NCBI GenBank assembly: GCA_905250025.1
Contig: CAJNOJ010000049.1
Span: 124,001-188,000 of the forward strand
DNA: 64,000 nucleotides
Direction: 5' to 3'
DNA from: Adineta ricciae
Lineage: Eukaryota > Rotifera > Eurotatoria > Adinetida > Adinetidae
Made by a program: the position numbers and the translations under genes. A model generated the notes under the pieces. It did no database searches, was not told where the DNA came from, and saw nothing but the letters and a program-made list of their open reading frames with translations. Positions 14,495 to 26,580 of this stretch are shown here, one piece after another. Positions within the stretch are counted from its first letter, which is position 1. Each line of letters opens with the position of its first letter.

Positions 14495-15592
14495 TTAGTT
14501 CGTATAATAAAGTGAAAGTGCACAAGTCATTGTAATGAACGATATGAAAAAATACATATTCAAACTAATATGATAGATAAAAAACGAAAGCACAGTAGTT
14601 ACGATTAAAGAAAATGAGATAACGAATAATCGAATGATATTCGAAGAATGCTTTATCACTACAGACATAAATAAACCATTTAATGCTTGTGTAAAAACAA
14701 TTATCCAAGTATAAAATGTAAAACCATGAAAAAGATGATTGAATTGAAAATTTGTCGTTAATAACCGAAAAGTTGGTATCAAATTGAACAAAGTACCATA
14801 CATATAAAGAAAAACATTTTGTAAATGAAGTGATTCATTATAATTTCGTTTTAATATCCATTCATTGTAGACACCAGCAAGGCCACTCAATATACAATAG
14901 ATTATTATCATTGGAATACCTAATGGACGTATATACATTTCTCGTATGATTAAACTTGAGTCAATACGAGTTTTCGAAACAAAAGATGAGTTCTTCAATG
15001 TTCCAACACTATAAATAAATCCACCGAATAAGAGTAATGTCAATGCAAACCATTGTCGTTTGGATAGAATTTGTTTAATGACTAAACGGTAAAGTAGAGC
15101 AGTGGTAAAAATCTTAAAATTTGACAGAATTTGATACGAGGTCGGATCCATGTAAAGTTGCATATGTACAGCGAGATTGTTGTTAATGAAATAAAGAATA
15201 GCAGGTATTGAATATGGGATCGACTTTTTCATCACTGAAAGGAATGACTTCTCGTCGAATGTGAATTGTTTTAGAAGTATAAGAGCATTGAAAGAAAAGA
15301 TTAATTTCAAAAATTCAATCATGAAATTCATTGTTGATGATGAAAACGTGATTCGACCATTTTTTTCGCAAAGATGAACTAAAACCGAATAGGAACCGTA
15401 GGCCATGATTTGAAAACCGATCATTCCACGAAAGATCAATGAATGTGAAATACGTTTTGTTGTTTGGAGAAAATTCGATGATTTGTCCGTTAATGATAAA
15501 AGAGATATTGATGAAGACTGAGCTCTACTACTGTTCAAAATAGAAGAATCAGACATAGTTGAACTAAGGTTAGTACTAGTATGAATCGACAT
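14495..15592 (-). CDS. SLC35A4: Nucleotide-sugar transporter, SLC35A family (SLC35A4-like)
   Basis: This is a single-exon, 365-residue multi-span protein, expected in the Golgi, of the drug/metabolite transporter superfamily. Family landmarks are YSVLVHLCEKNG in the first helix, the INNNLAVHMQLYMDPTSYQI segment typical of SLC35A proteins, and the LSGLAGVYNEWILK motif of the central loop. The C-terminal stretch from NGLFMSVVIKHSSNIIRLFV to the YYTN end resembles SLC35A4 more than the CMP-sialate (A1) or UDP-galactose (A2) carriers. The start at 15592 gives a cytosolic Ser/Thr-rich N-terminus of about 45 residues. It sits tail-to-head with FAM161 on the same strand. The substrate cannot be read from sequence. 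Lack of introns in an intron-rich neighbourhood is notable but not unusual for this family. Confidence 0.85.
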   Translation of the reverse strand: MSIHTSTNLSSTMSDSSILNSSRAQSSSISLLSLTDKSSNFLQTTKRISHSLIFRGMIGFQIMAYGSYSVLVHLCEKNGRITFSSSTMNFMIEFLKLIFSFNALILLKQFTFDEKSFLSVMKKSIPYSIPAILYFINNNLAVHMQLYMDPTSYQILSNFKIFTTALLYRLVIKQILSKRQWFALTLLLFGGFIYSVGTLKNSSFVSKTRIDSSLIIREMYIRPLGIPMIIIYCILSGLAGVYNEWILKRNYNESLHLQNVFLYMYGTLFNLIPTFRLLTTNFQFNHLFHGFTFYTWIIVFTQALNGLFMSVVIKHSSNIIRLFVISFSLIVTTVLSFFIYHISLNMYFFISFITMTCALSLYYTN

Positions 15593-16240
15593 TGTGTGCA
15601 GCTAGAAAAAAAAAGAAGAGAAAAGGAAAAGAAACAAAGATGACTATCGTCTGCTATGAATTCACAGAACAGAACAAAATCTATCTGCCCGGATGTGAGA
15701 TTACTCGGAGAAAAATAGGGCAGAATTTTCTTCTTCTTCTTCTTTCCATACGGAGAGTTGCACAAGAACAACATGAGCCTTTATCGCATAACCACGAAAA
15801 AAGCATGGCACATCAACAATACTATGATCACTAAACTCAAGTTTCATATGACCGAAATTATAGAAGTCTATAGAACGAGCAAATAAAACGATGGAGATAA
15901 GTTATCTGCCATGATGAAAGATATCTAACTAAGCCATTTTGCTTGTAATAATCATCACCTTCGTCAGTGCTACAGAGTACAATGACATCATGTGAAAATG
16001 ATCTTTTCATGTTTGAAATCTTTTCTTTTTTTTTAACTAGAAATAGCGAATCATTGTGTATATTCAATATAGTCGAACAGAGTTTGCCCATCGTACAATC
16101 GTATTAAAATAAATACACGTTCAATTCGAATGATCAACTAAGCTAAAACATCGTTCAGAATTCGCTTTCACATAGTTGTGCAGTAAAAAAAGACCTTTGC
16201 AGCGAGAGAAAACAAACGGATTGAGTTCATTTCTTTATCT
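15593..16240. other. Spacer between FAM161 and the SLC35A4-like gene
   Basis: About 650 nt lie between the FAM161 stop and the transporter start, both on the minus strand. It should hold the FAM161 3' end and the transporter promoter or leader. It is rich in GAAA/TTTC tracts, and I see no conserved coding sequence. Confidence 0.45.
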
Positions 16241-18408
16241 TTAAGAATAATAATCCGAACGCGTTTGTGACACTTTTACATTTGGTGGATTAAATCGTTC
16301 TCTCATCAGATCTTTGTCAGTTATTTTTGCTACACTCATTGCATGTTGAATCGTTCGTTCTAAATCTCGTGTAGCTTTCGTTTTCGGTTGTTGTTCAAGT
16401 TGTAACGGACGTCGATCAACTCGATTATGCATTCTATTCAGCTCTCTCGCATAATCGTCTTCTACATCTTGAATGGATTGTCGAACTTTGCGAGTCTAAG
16501 AAGAATTGATGAGGGAAAAAATAGGAGAAAAATTTCATTAGACGTTTACTTACACTCTCTTCTTTTCTCGCTTTGTATATCGTTGATTTATCATTCAATT
16601 TCGCTCGTTCATGAATGCCCTCTTTCAATCGTTTTTCTCTCGCTGATCTTGCTCGTTGAAATTTTTCTTCGAATTTATTTCGAACTTCATGCTCGCGTCG
16701 TTTTTTCTTTCCCATTGATTCACGTAACTGTTGTACATCAGTTTTCTTTACTGGTATTGCTTCCGGTTGTTGAAGATTAGCTGATAAATTCATTCCTGAT
16801 GTTGATCTAGTGGGAAGTTGTTTGCCCTTGATTTGAAACGATTGTAAATATCGCATTTCTTCTTCAGCGCGAATATCACTCAGTACACGCTCTTGTCGTG
16901 ACGGAATCATACTTGTGTACAATAAAAATGGTTTACATTCTGTTGGTGGTCGCGAACGCTTCGCTTCTTCGGTTTCACGTAAAAATCTCGAATGTAGTTT
17001 ATCATAATTTGGTATATAATAACCATTTGTTTTGGGTTTGAACGTGCATTCTTCAAGACCGACACGAGCTAGATCAGTAGCACTTCGACAGCGACGTGTT
17101 TGTTTCGTACGATGTTCGCGTCGTTGCATACTAGACGGAAGACGTGATTGACGAAGTAACTCATTCGCTCGAACTTGTTTCTTTATTGAACGATAGAGAG
17201 AATTTTCCTTCATTCTAAACAGAAAATCCAAGTATACATTAACTGACATGGAAAGACAATATGACATACTGTTCGATATCTTTGCTGGTTCGATAGTAAA
17301 AGTCAGGTATTGGCTTAGCTCTGAATTGTGGTTGACGTCGAGGCGTGTCCCCATCGGAAAATGAATGTCGTCGATAGGCTGTTCTTGCTCGGTCACGTGA
17401 TTCAAATCCGAATGGTTTTGAAATTGAATTTAAATATTCTTTTGTCATATGTCGGACTTGTTCACGCCGCATACGTTGTTCTTCTTGCAATTGTTCATAT
17501 AAAGGCATGCGAACATGAGCCGGAACAGGAGTGGCTAAACAAAGCGATTTTGAAGTGAATTACCAAAGAATTTCACGGCTACCTTTGAATGAACGATTCA
17601 ACATAAGCTCGTCGTCGACTTCCTTTTGTATTTTTGCCGCTTCTATTTCATGCATGCATTTTCTTCGATGAACATTGTCCACGGATACACTATTGGTTAA
17701 ATCGAATGGTTGTGGTACAGTGACACGACCTGCCCAATTGTCATTTAAAGGTAAACTCGGTCGACGACGAGCTCTTTAAGAGAAGAAAGGATTGAGATCT
17801 ATGATCAGACAATATAGTTGATCTTACTTCTTCTCTTCAAGATAATCTTCCAATTCAAATTCGTTCCATAGATGATGTATGTGTCTTTGTACGTCAGTTG
17901 TTGCCACATCTCGATCACTTGTCATTGTATCGTCGGCAGATGTTCGATGCGGACTTAAAACTAAATTCTCGTCAGTACTATGTCGTCGAGTTACATTCGT
18001 CGATATAGGACGATGATAAATGTGATGCGTTTGTTCTTGTGTTACCAATACAGGTGAAGGAGAACGTCGAGATGCGGTAGGTAAGGGTGGCTTGGATGTG
18101 ACAATTGGTTCATATTTTTGTTCGACCTCATGAGGATAGAATGGAACATCGAAGGATCGTGTGTCCTTTAAATTGTAGTAATCACGTTCAATTTGAACTA
18201 ATTTCGCGCGTTGTTCACGACGAAGTTCTCCGAGTGAATCAAGAAATGCTGTATTTTCATTTGGAATTCCAGTATCGACTTTAGCAAGTAGTTTTTCTTT
18301 ATACTCAGCGAAATCAGATGATGTGTTATATGCTGAACGTATTAACGGATTGATTTTTTCAAGACTTGTATGCGAATTGTAATAATCATTTAATGAACTA
18401 GTTGCCAT
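16241..18408 (-). CDS. FAM161: FAM161-like centriole/basal-body protein
   Basis: The predicted centrosome and ciliary basal-body protein has the UPF0564/FAM161 domain. The start at 18408 opens MATSSLNDYYNS, followed by a helical stretch (YKEKLLAKVD...LGELRREQRAKLVQIERDYYN) like the N-terminal FAM161 helix. The diagnostic block follows: PFGFESRDRARTAYRR, FRAKPIPDF, GLEECTFKPKTN, RFLRETEEAKRSRPPTECKPF, then long Arg/Glu/Lys-rich helices (KKKRREHEVRNKFEEKFQRA). There are about five exons with short introns near 17780-17825, 17540-17580, 17220-17270 and 16500-16555. The stop is at 16241-16243 after a RSDYYS tail. In vertebrates FAM161A binds microtubules through this domain. Paralogue assignment (A or B) is not possible here. 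Confidence 0.85.
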
Positions 18409-21076
18409 TCGTTTTGATATTTTACTGAGTGAAAGCAGAACATAAACGATGAGAAAAGAAATATCGAAGGTTGATAGTTACAAAACAGACATTATTCAAT
18501 AGGTTGTTGGGCTTCTCGTTGGTTTCAACCTCCAGAATTTCAATGAACACGGTGAATATCTCGTGTTGCATAGCGACATCTTCTTGACATTTTTCTTTCA
18601 TCTACGATCATTTTCTACCAAATATTTATTTATGGTATTATGAAACATTAGAATTAATTATTCGTGATTTACTCTCTGCGAAGAATAATGATATCTGAAC
18701 AGCTGCAGATGATGGAAATGTTTGTTTAGAAAGAGTTCTGTTGTACTTCGAACGCGATCATGAAGTACAAATCTGCTTATAATTGCGACTGATCCGGTCG
18801 TTCTAATGTTGTCGAATTTGACTGGATTTAAATCGATTTAACGAGGAGAAAATAGATCAGTTCAGTGGACAATAGACAGAAGTAAAAATGTACAATCCTT
18901 GATTTGATCGAATCATGTATCAAATGATTGAATAGTAAGATAGAATGACGTTCATGAAGAAAATTAGTATGTTTTGGTGTAAATACAAATAGTAAAGAAA
19001 CAGTGCCCCCCCCCCCTCTCCCTACATTATCTGATACTAAACAAATAGAAAGAAAAAAATCACGCAGAAAGTAAAGGATGTGTTCTCATACGAGTAATTT
19101 CATTTAAATAAATAGATGATATATAGTTTCAATAAAGAAAAATTGACTTTACATTGACCAATGACAATTTCAAAACTAGTGAATATCTTTCTCTCTCAAT
19201 GTACTCAAGTATACAATTTAGTCATGCCGCGTGCTTACATCATGATCCACTTGATGATCTGTTGTTCAATGTATTACATCAAATAATTGATTTCGAAAGA
19301 AAACACGATGTCAAGTATATCGCAGGAAAAAAAAGGCATACCGCGGTGTCTCTTTGACCTCTCTTTCTAATTCTATTTGTGTAGGTGTGATTTCGAGTGA
19401 CATGTATACAAAAAATTAAAGATCAATATATCCATTCGTGTTCGTTGTATTGTTGTCGTTTTGATTCTTTGTGACTTATCAAAGTTAATGCCTGAAGAGA
19501 GTTTGACCAATCTCAAATTACTTTTTTCTCTCGTTGTCGCCGACGATGATAACTTCGACTACTCTTTATTCGATATGACACGGCTTAAAATTCCACTTGT
19601 TCAACATATCGTATTGATCTATCATATCAAGACGGGCTGTGTAGAAGAGATGTGAAAGAGAAAACGAAAGAAAGGAGATGTCGTCATTAAGAAGGCAACT
19701 AAAGAAGAAGTATTTGTTGTTCTATCTGACGAAATCAAACGAATTAAGCGCAAAGAAACAAACCATCTGCCATACAAAAGCCAATTAGATACACCTTTCT
19801 TTTGTTACATTATTTACATTTCACTGATCCATTGATCAAAACTCTTGTCTTTTTGTTCTATCTTCTCATACTTTGTTCTTAGTTTTCATATCTCTTGCAC
19901 TGTTGGATTTCGTTTCGATATTCTCATTTGTGACAGACGCGTGTAGAGATGCACTTTCATACATTAGACTAAAACAACAAATAATGATCTTCGTCAAACA
20001 TAACAATCAATCTGATTAGCTTACAAGAACATTTTTCTTCTTCGGCTTATGTATACCATTATTTTCTAAATACCAACCACTGTGCACGATAGAAAATATC
20101 AACCATTTGTTGGTCTTGTATATTATTTTCTTGTGTCCATTAATGGTTAGATGTTCTCTTACATTAGTAATGATTTCCGGTATGTGTACGCCTCCGCGTA
20201 TCTATCGATTTGACTACAACAAGCATCTTCCGACATGTTGTTAATTTGACAAGTACAATAATCTCCTTGCTTGATGTTCTCGAGTCGTTTGTCTTATTCG
20301 AGAAGAAAGAGAAATTCATTTTTGTCTTCTTTTTTTTGTCTTTGTGTAGAAAAAAAAAAGATCAAGTATATCTTATCTTGATCCACTTGTTGAAAAAGCA
20401 AAGCACAAATCCGAAATTATTTCCGTTTGACTGCCGGGCAGATTTATTGAATCAAGTCATATTTATTTCATCTCATATCACATATTTTTTTGTCAGTTTT
20501 TCGTATCAATCATTTTTCTCGTCGAGGTGATCAAATGAAAAGAAATCAGCGCAAAAAAAAAAGAATCAGAGATGAAACGTTGTTGTAAAGAATACGAAAA
20601 TTGATACGTTGCCTACACTGCTAAAAAAACGAGAACAGCAGTATTAGCATGTTCTTATATTAAAGAGTGTGTGTGTGTGTATAGTCTGTATTCTCTTATT
20701 TCTGCGTAAGTTTACTGATGGTATTTCATCAATCTGTGCGTAATCGATCTTTTTATCGATGAGTATTGTTGTTGTTATACACACACGTAGTTGTTGGGGA
20801 GACCGTCATTGTATTTTTTTTATTGACAAGTAATGCTGATATGAAGAAGAGAATACAGAAAAAGAAAAAGAGAAACGACCGTTTGGCACCAATCAATGAT
20901 CTGTCCGATTGCTCGAGAGAGATATTTTGATTCGTCAATCGGAAGATTTTTTTCTCTTTCGTCTTCTCTCATTTTTCTCTCATCGATTGTGTCTACAATT
21001 TGATAGATTAATCACAATTTTTCATCAGTTATATAGAGCGCATATACGATCCACATATAGACATATCGATTAAAGT
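18409..21076. other. 2.7-kb region without recognised genes upstream of DMRT
   Basis: No ORF here shows family similarity or a plausible exon chain. It includes an 11-base C run followed by pyrimidines (19006-19020), several TTTCT-rich tracts and a short TG microsatellite (about 20668-20680). As the largest ordinary gap in the window, directly 5' of a developmental transcription factor, it is a reasonable place for regulatory DNA. No specific element can be named. Confidence 0.45.
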
Positions 21077-22358
21077 ATGAGTACAAGTCCCTCATCGCGT
21101 CACAATACGAAAAAACTCAATAAAACTGCGACGATGAATTCGGCAGGCAAACATCAGCAACAATCGTCATCTTCATCATCATCGTCAACGAATTCGAACG
21201 CTTTCCCACGTTATTTACCTCATGCTCTGCTTTTACGTGCTACCGAACGTTATCAACGCACACCTAAGTGTGCACGATGCCGAAATCATGGTGTTGTTTC
21301 GGCGTTGAAAGGTCATAAACGTTACTGTAATTGGAAGGATTGCATTTGTGCTAAATGTACACTTATTGCTGAACGACAACGCGTCATGGCTGCACAAGTA
21401 AGTGGAGAAAAAAAAACAGACGAATTGTCTTTCTTTTCTAATTACAAATCATTTATTTTCATTGTTTTTCAGGTTGCATTACGACGACAACAAGCACAAG
21501 AAGAAAATGATGCACGAGAACTGAGTGCGATCTATGGAACACCACCAGAAGCCATTTTAGCTCTACGTCGATCACTCAATGCCACGGCTGATGGTTTAGC
21601 AACAACATCATCGACTGTCTTAGAAGACGATGAAGGCAATACGAGTAACGACGAAGAGAATTCGAATGATGGTAACTACACCTCTAATGATCTTATGAGA
21701 AAGAGAAATTGAAAATTATTTTGTAGTTGTTTCAGTTGAAAAAAACTCAACATACAATGGTACCAATGGAAAAGAGGGTAATGAGGATGACAATGACGAT
21801 GAAGACACGAGTAGCAAAAGTCCTCATCCATCATCACCAATAGACAATCATTCAATAAAACGCGCATCAAATTCACCAGCTGCCGTACGATCATCCGATG
21901 AAATAGCTTCACGGCGGGCCTCATCGCCCATTTCACCATCATCATCACCGCAAACAAAAGAAGCAGTAACAAATCAGCATGCTCACCACCACCAACAACT
22001 TTTCCCTCTTCCATCAAATGAGCACGATATGTCTGAAGCTGTTAAACGTGTTATCGCCAGTGTCTATTCCGAAGCCACTAAATCAGCATTCAGTCCAATC
22101 ATGGCATCAACCTATTTGAATCATCACCATCATCAGCAAAATCGTCTTTTTACTTCCCCTTATCCTCCACCTCATCCGCTTTATTTTCACCATCCACCAC
22201 CACCCATCCCATCACCAGCTTCAATGAGTATTCTCTCACGGGCAACATCACTTGCCGCTGTGCCAAGACATCCATCACATCATCGATGCATATTACCATT
22301 CTGTACATGTAAACTTGTTGCTCCGTCATCATCATCATCATCAACAACAACCAATTAA
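21077..22358 (+). CDS. DMRT: DM-domain transcription factor (DMRTA/dmrt99B-like)
   Basis: This is a nuclear DNA-binding protein of the doublesex/mab-3 family. There are three exons: 21077-21397, 21473-21671 and 21736-22358. The DM domain (residues about 61-107) has the intertwined zinc-site Cys/His pattern: [20 protein letters not shown], then [12 protein letters not shown] and [20 protein letters not shown]. The sequence after it ([17 protein letters not shown]) is close to the segment following the DM domain in DMRTA1/A2 and insect dmrt99B/93B. Outside this the protein is low complexity: poly-Ser before the domain, then acidic/Ser, poly-His and poly-Pro tracts. I do not see the DMA (CUE-like) domain that many DMRTA proteins carry. 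The first intron is exactly 75 nt, lacks an in-frame stop and could be retained as 25 extra residues. Confidence 0.92.
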
Positions 22359-22914
22359 TAGACGATGATTTTTCTATTGGAAACAAACTACTTCTTCTTT
22401 TTCTTTTCTTTTCTCTCTCTCTCTCTTTTTCTCTTCGTTGCATATTGTGTGTGCGTGTGTGTTTTCACTTATATAAATATAAATATCATTAAGATAAATA
22501 AAACTATAGGACTCTCTTTGTCCATTCTTCAATGTATTCTATTGTGTTTTCTTTATTCATCAGATAATTTGTATCCATATTGATTTCTTTAAGATCTCGG
22601 AATATCTTTTAACTCATATTCATCTGATTAATAGTAAATGACGAAGAAGAAGAAGAAAGAAAGATTAAAAATCTCGTGACTATGTCTTATATTTCTTTTA
22701 TAACGACATTTCTTCAATCTTTTGCCTTTTTGTTTTTAACTTTTCAGAACAAAAGATTGCAGAAACATGTAACATGACGTAAAGATTATAAAAAAAAGAA
22801 GAAAACATTTGTGTAATTCTATCTGTCAAATGAATATCATGCATTAGCAACTGGCATTCCCTCAGCCTAAATGACAAAGTGTGACAAGATTGTTTAATCA
22901 ATAGAAATAGATGG
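22359..22914. other. Convergent 3' spacer between DMRT and TXNL1
   Basis: The two genes converge here. The sequence contains a CT microsatellite (about 22413-22426), a TG-rich stretch (about 22446-22461) and GAAGAAGAAG (about 22640-22660). No coding signal is seen. Confidence 0.5.
22497..22502 (+). terminator. Polyadenylation signal AATAAA
   Basis: An AATAAA hexamer lies about 140 nt after the DMRT stop codon and is the likely 3'-end signal of that gene. Confidence 0.45.
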
Positions 22915-24104
22915 TCATACTTTTTTAAAATCTTTCATATTTGTTGTTGCAATTGGTGTTCCATAGAAAGTAATCGATTTCATTATTGTTTGATCAGAGC
23001 CTGATTGATTATTTGCGAAGAAGAGCTAAAGTAATCAAATGTGTGTTTCAGATGAGAAAAACGAAGAGAATTACTGAGAGTGATTGAACATTCTGGAATT
23101 TAACGAATCGTAATTCAACTGGCGAACCATCGACAAGATGTTTTTTCTCGAATCTAAACGAATTCAAATAGATTTCAACACAAAAATCATACTAATCGGA
23201 TTAGTTTTACTCAAGTGTTTGTACAGCTTCGTTACTTTTTGCATCATTGAAATCAATCGCCTGTCGATTTACAAATAATTTCACTGTCTTAGGGCCATTT
23301 TCTACGAAAGAAATACAAATTTAAGTCGATTGACTTTGCACATGCCCAACCTTCGGGTGCTTCAATTGCGATTGAATGAATTTTTACAACTTGATTGAAT
23401 GCAACATGAAGAATTAACTAAAATAGTCAATAGAAGTCTTTCTAGAACGGATTTCTATCGTATCCGGTTACTTCTGGATCATCTTCATCTGATCTAAACA
23501 TGCCCGGTTGATTTCCAAGTACAGCATTTTGCCATTTATCGATTTCATTCAAAGCCGTACAGCTCTTTTCTTCAACAAACGGTTTCAGATCAGTCTGCAA
23601 ACGTCAACAACGGATTTTTTTTAAAAACTTATACAAATTTCAATCGATTCGATCGCTTACGTATCCAGCATCTTTTGTTGGTGTATCTTTATAGAATTTC
23701 TTAATCGTTTGCTCAATCGGATCTTTACTTGCGCCTTGTAACCGAGCCACTTCCTTTCCATGTTGAAAAAACACAAACGTCGGCATAGCTTTAATGGCAT
23801 ATTTTGCTGCTTCACTCTATGAAATCGATATAAATCTCATTGTAAAGACAAAGACTTTCTCTTACAGTGCATTTCTCTACATCAGCTTTGAGAAAGACAG
23901 CATTTGGATATTGACTACTTAAATGTTCGATATGTGGAGCGATATTTTTACATGGTCCACACCTAAACATATGCACATGAGTTTGTAAAATCAAATGACA
24001 ATTCGAACGAACCATGTGGCGAAGAAATCCACCATAACAAGTTTATCACCCGCTGATGTTAATTCACCATTGAGACTATCGTTGGCAATTTCTCGTACAG
24101 GCAT
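22915..24104 (-). CDS. TXNL1: Thioredoxin-like protein 1 (thioredoxin + PITH domains)
   Basis: This cytosolic redox protein associates with the 26S proteasome in other animals. The start at 24104 gives MPVREIANDSLNGELTSAGD, then KLVMVDFFATW joined to CGPCKNIAPHIEHLSSQYPN, so the WCGPC active site is intact. An intron falls inside the tryptophan codon of the motif. The thioredoxin fold continues with VFLKADVEKC and AIKAMPTFVFFQHGKEVARL. The PITH domain follows over several short exons: DLKPFVEEKSCTALNE, LILHVAFNQVVKIHSIAIEA, GPKTVKLFVNRQAIDFNDA, ELRFVKFQNVQSLS and finally SITFYGTPIATTNMKDFKKV before a TGA at 22915-22917. The terminal TFxGTP...TNMxDFK signature matches TXNL1 well. It is the first of four consecutive minus-strand genes. 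Confidence 0.88.
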
Positions 24105-24731
24105 TAGAGCTATGTCAGTTCAAAGATATTCTAAAATAAAAAACGAAGATTTGGGTAAAGTTTCTTTTCTTGTTTTTTTTTTATTGCCGGCCAAGAGAAA
24201 GTGAACGATATATGTATAATATATATATATATATATGTGAAGGAAAAAAAAAGATTCTAAAACGAGCAAGAATAAAGAGGAAAGATATATTAAACATCAC
24301 CAACAGATTGAGGAGAAGACACAATGAAAACACTCTTTGTTTACGGGTCGGATGTTTTTCTCGGGATTGAAAATAGAGAAGAAATTCGAAAGAGAAAACA
24401 AACAAGACGAGAGGAAAACGAAAATGGAATTAATAGTTTGAAAAGTGTCTTGACGTGAGAAATAGTCATGTTTTCTGTTCATTTATGACTTCGACTAAAC
24501 AAGTCGGTATTGTTGTTGTTGATGTTGTTAGTTTGGTTTATTGTGCGAAAAAGAAAGAACAACATCGAGAAGAACAAATTAAAAAAAGAAAAGGAAAAAA
24601 TGTTTGAAGAATCGCAAAAAATGTAGAATATAGATTAGTTATGTGTGCATAAATATCAGCCGGCGTTATTTCTGTGATTGTGTTTTCTATAAAAAAAAAT
24701 TTTCTCCGTTCGCCTTGTTCTCTTATTCCTT
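24105..24731. other. Spacer between Rab1 and TXNL1
   Basis: This spacer of about 630 nt between two same-strand genes is purine-rich on the plus strand and has a short TA repeat (about 24219-24235). It should contain the Rab1 3' UTR and the TXNL1 promoter. No ORF or RNA gene can be supported. Confidence 0.45.
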
Positions 24732-25677
<946 letters not shown>

Positions 25678-26580
25678 CTTGTTTGAAGCAAAATCGTATC
25701 TGGTATTGAAAATGAATTCGATAGGACGAGAGATCTATCTCGGATCTAAAAGAAAAGATATGAATCAAAGTACAACAATCAACTGAAAGAAATATAAAAC
25801 AGGTAAGAAAAGAAAAATGGGGATGATGATAATAATAATGTTGATGACTCGTGTCTACTTTTGTGTTACAGGCAACCTTTTCGAGATAAACTCGGCCGCT
25901 ACGAGGAGTTTCTTTTTGCCTTTTCTTACCAATAAAATAATATTTAAACAGGCAAGAATGAAAGATAGAAACAAAAATAAGTTTAACATTCAAAAATGTT
26001 AAATATTGGATCACGAAATACAAGAATAGGGACGATATCAAATGCATTTGTATTTTAAATAAATGAAAGAATGAAAGATTCTCATTGGCTAAAATGCTAA
26101 CCAATAGAAAAGGCAGTGATTCATATTTACAGACAAACATCTGGTATATGAAAATAGTAACGGATCTTTCGATCGGTTATTGTTCGAACAGCTGTGACAA
26201 GAATAATCCAATGATTACGGCAATGATAATATGTGAATATCTTCGGAAAAAAAAGAAACAAAACACTACACAGAAGAATGTTCACATAGATAACATTCTT
26301 TCGATACGAATAAGAAATAGTTGTGATTATTGTTTGAAATTGTTCTGAACGTCACGCATTTTATTTGAGAATAAGATCACAACAAGAGACAAAATACTCG
26401 AGTACAATATTGATAAATGAAAACAAGCAACAACAGAGATTCTGCATAAAATCGATTGAATGGAGTCAACGTATGAAAAAAAGACGAATTATGCAAGAGA
26501 ATAGAAAAAGAAGAGAATATCACTGTGAAAAAAAAATTGTTTATAAATAAGAAAACAAAAGTGAGGAATGTCGAAAATTG
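25678..26580. other. Spacer between ELAPOR and Rab1
   Basis: These 900 nt hold the ELAPOR 3' end and the Rab1 promoter and 5' leader. A leader intron just upstream of the Rab1 ATG is possible. I see no coding exon with family similarity. Confidence 0.4.

Noticed and set aside
15593-16100. Possible upstream microprotein ORF like the one in vertebrate SLC35A4 mRNAs
   Set aside because: The minus-strand frames here (such as 15858-16091) do not show the conserved hydrophobic core or any similarity to that microprotein.
20210-20530. 106-codon open frame upstream of DMRT
   Set aside because: Composition is Phe/Lys-rich from TTTCTT and AAAG tracts, with no motif, splice context or conserved block. 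It looks like a low-complexity open frame.
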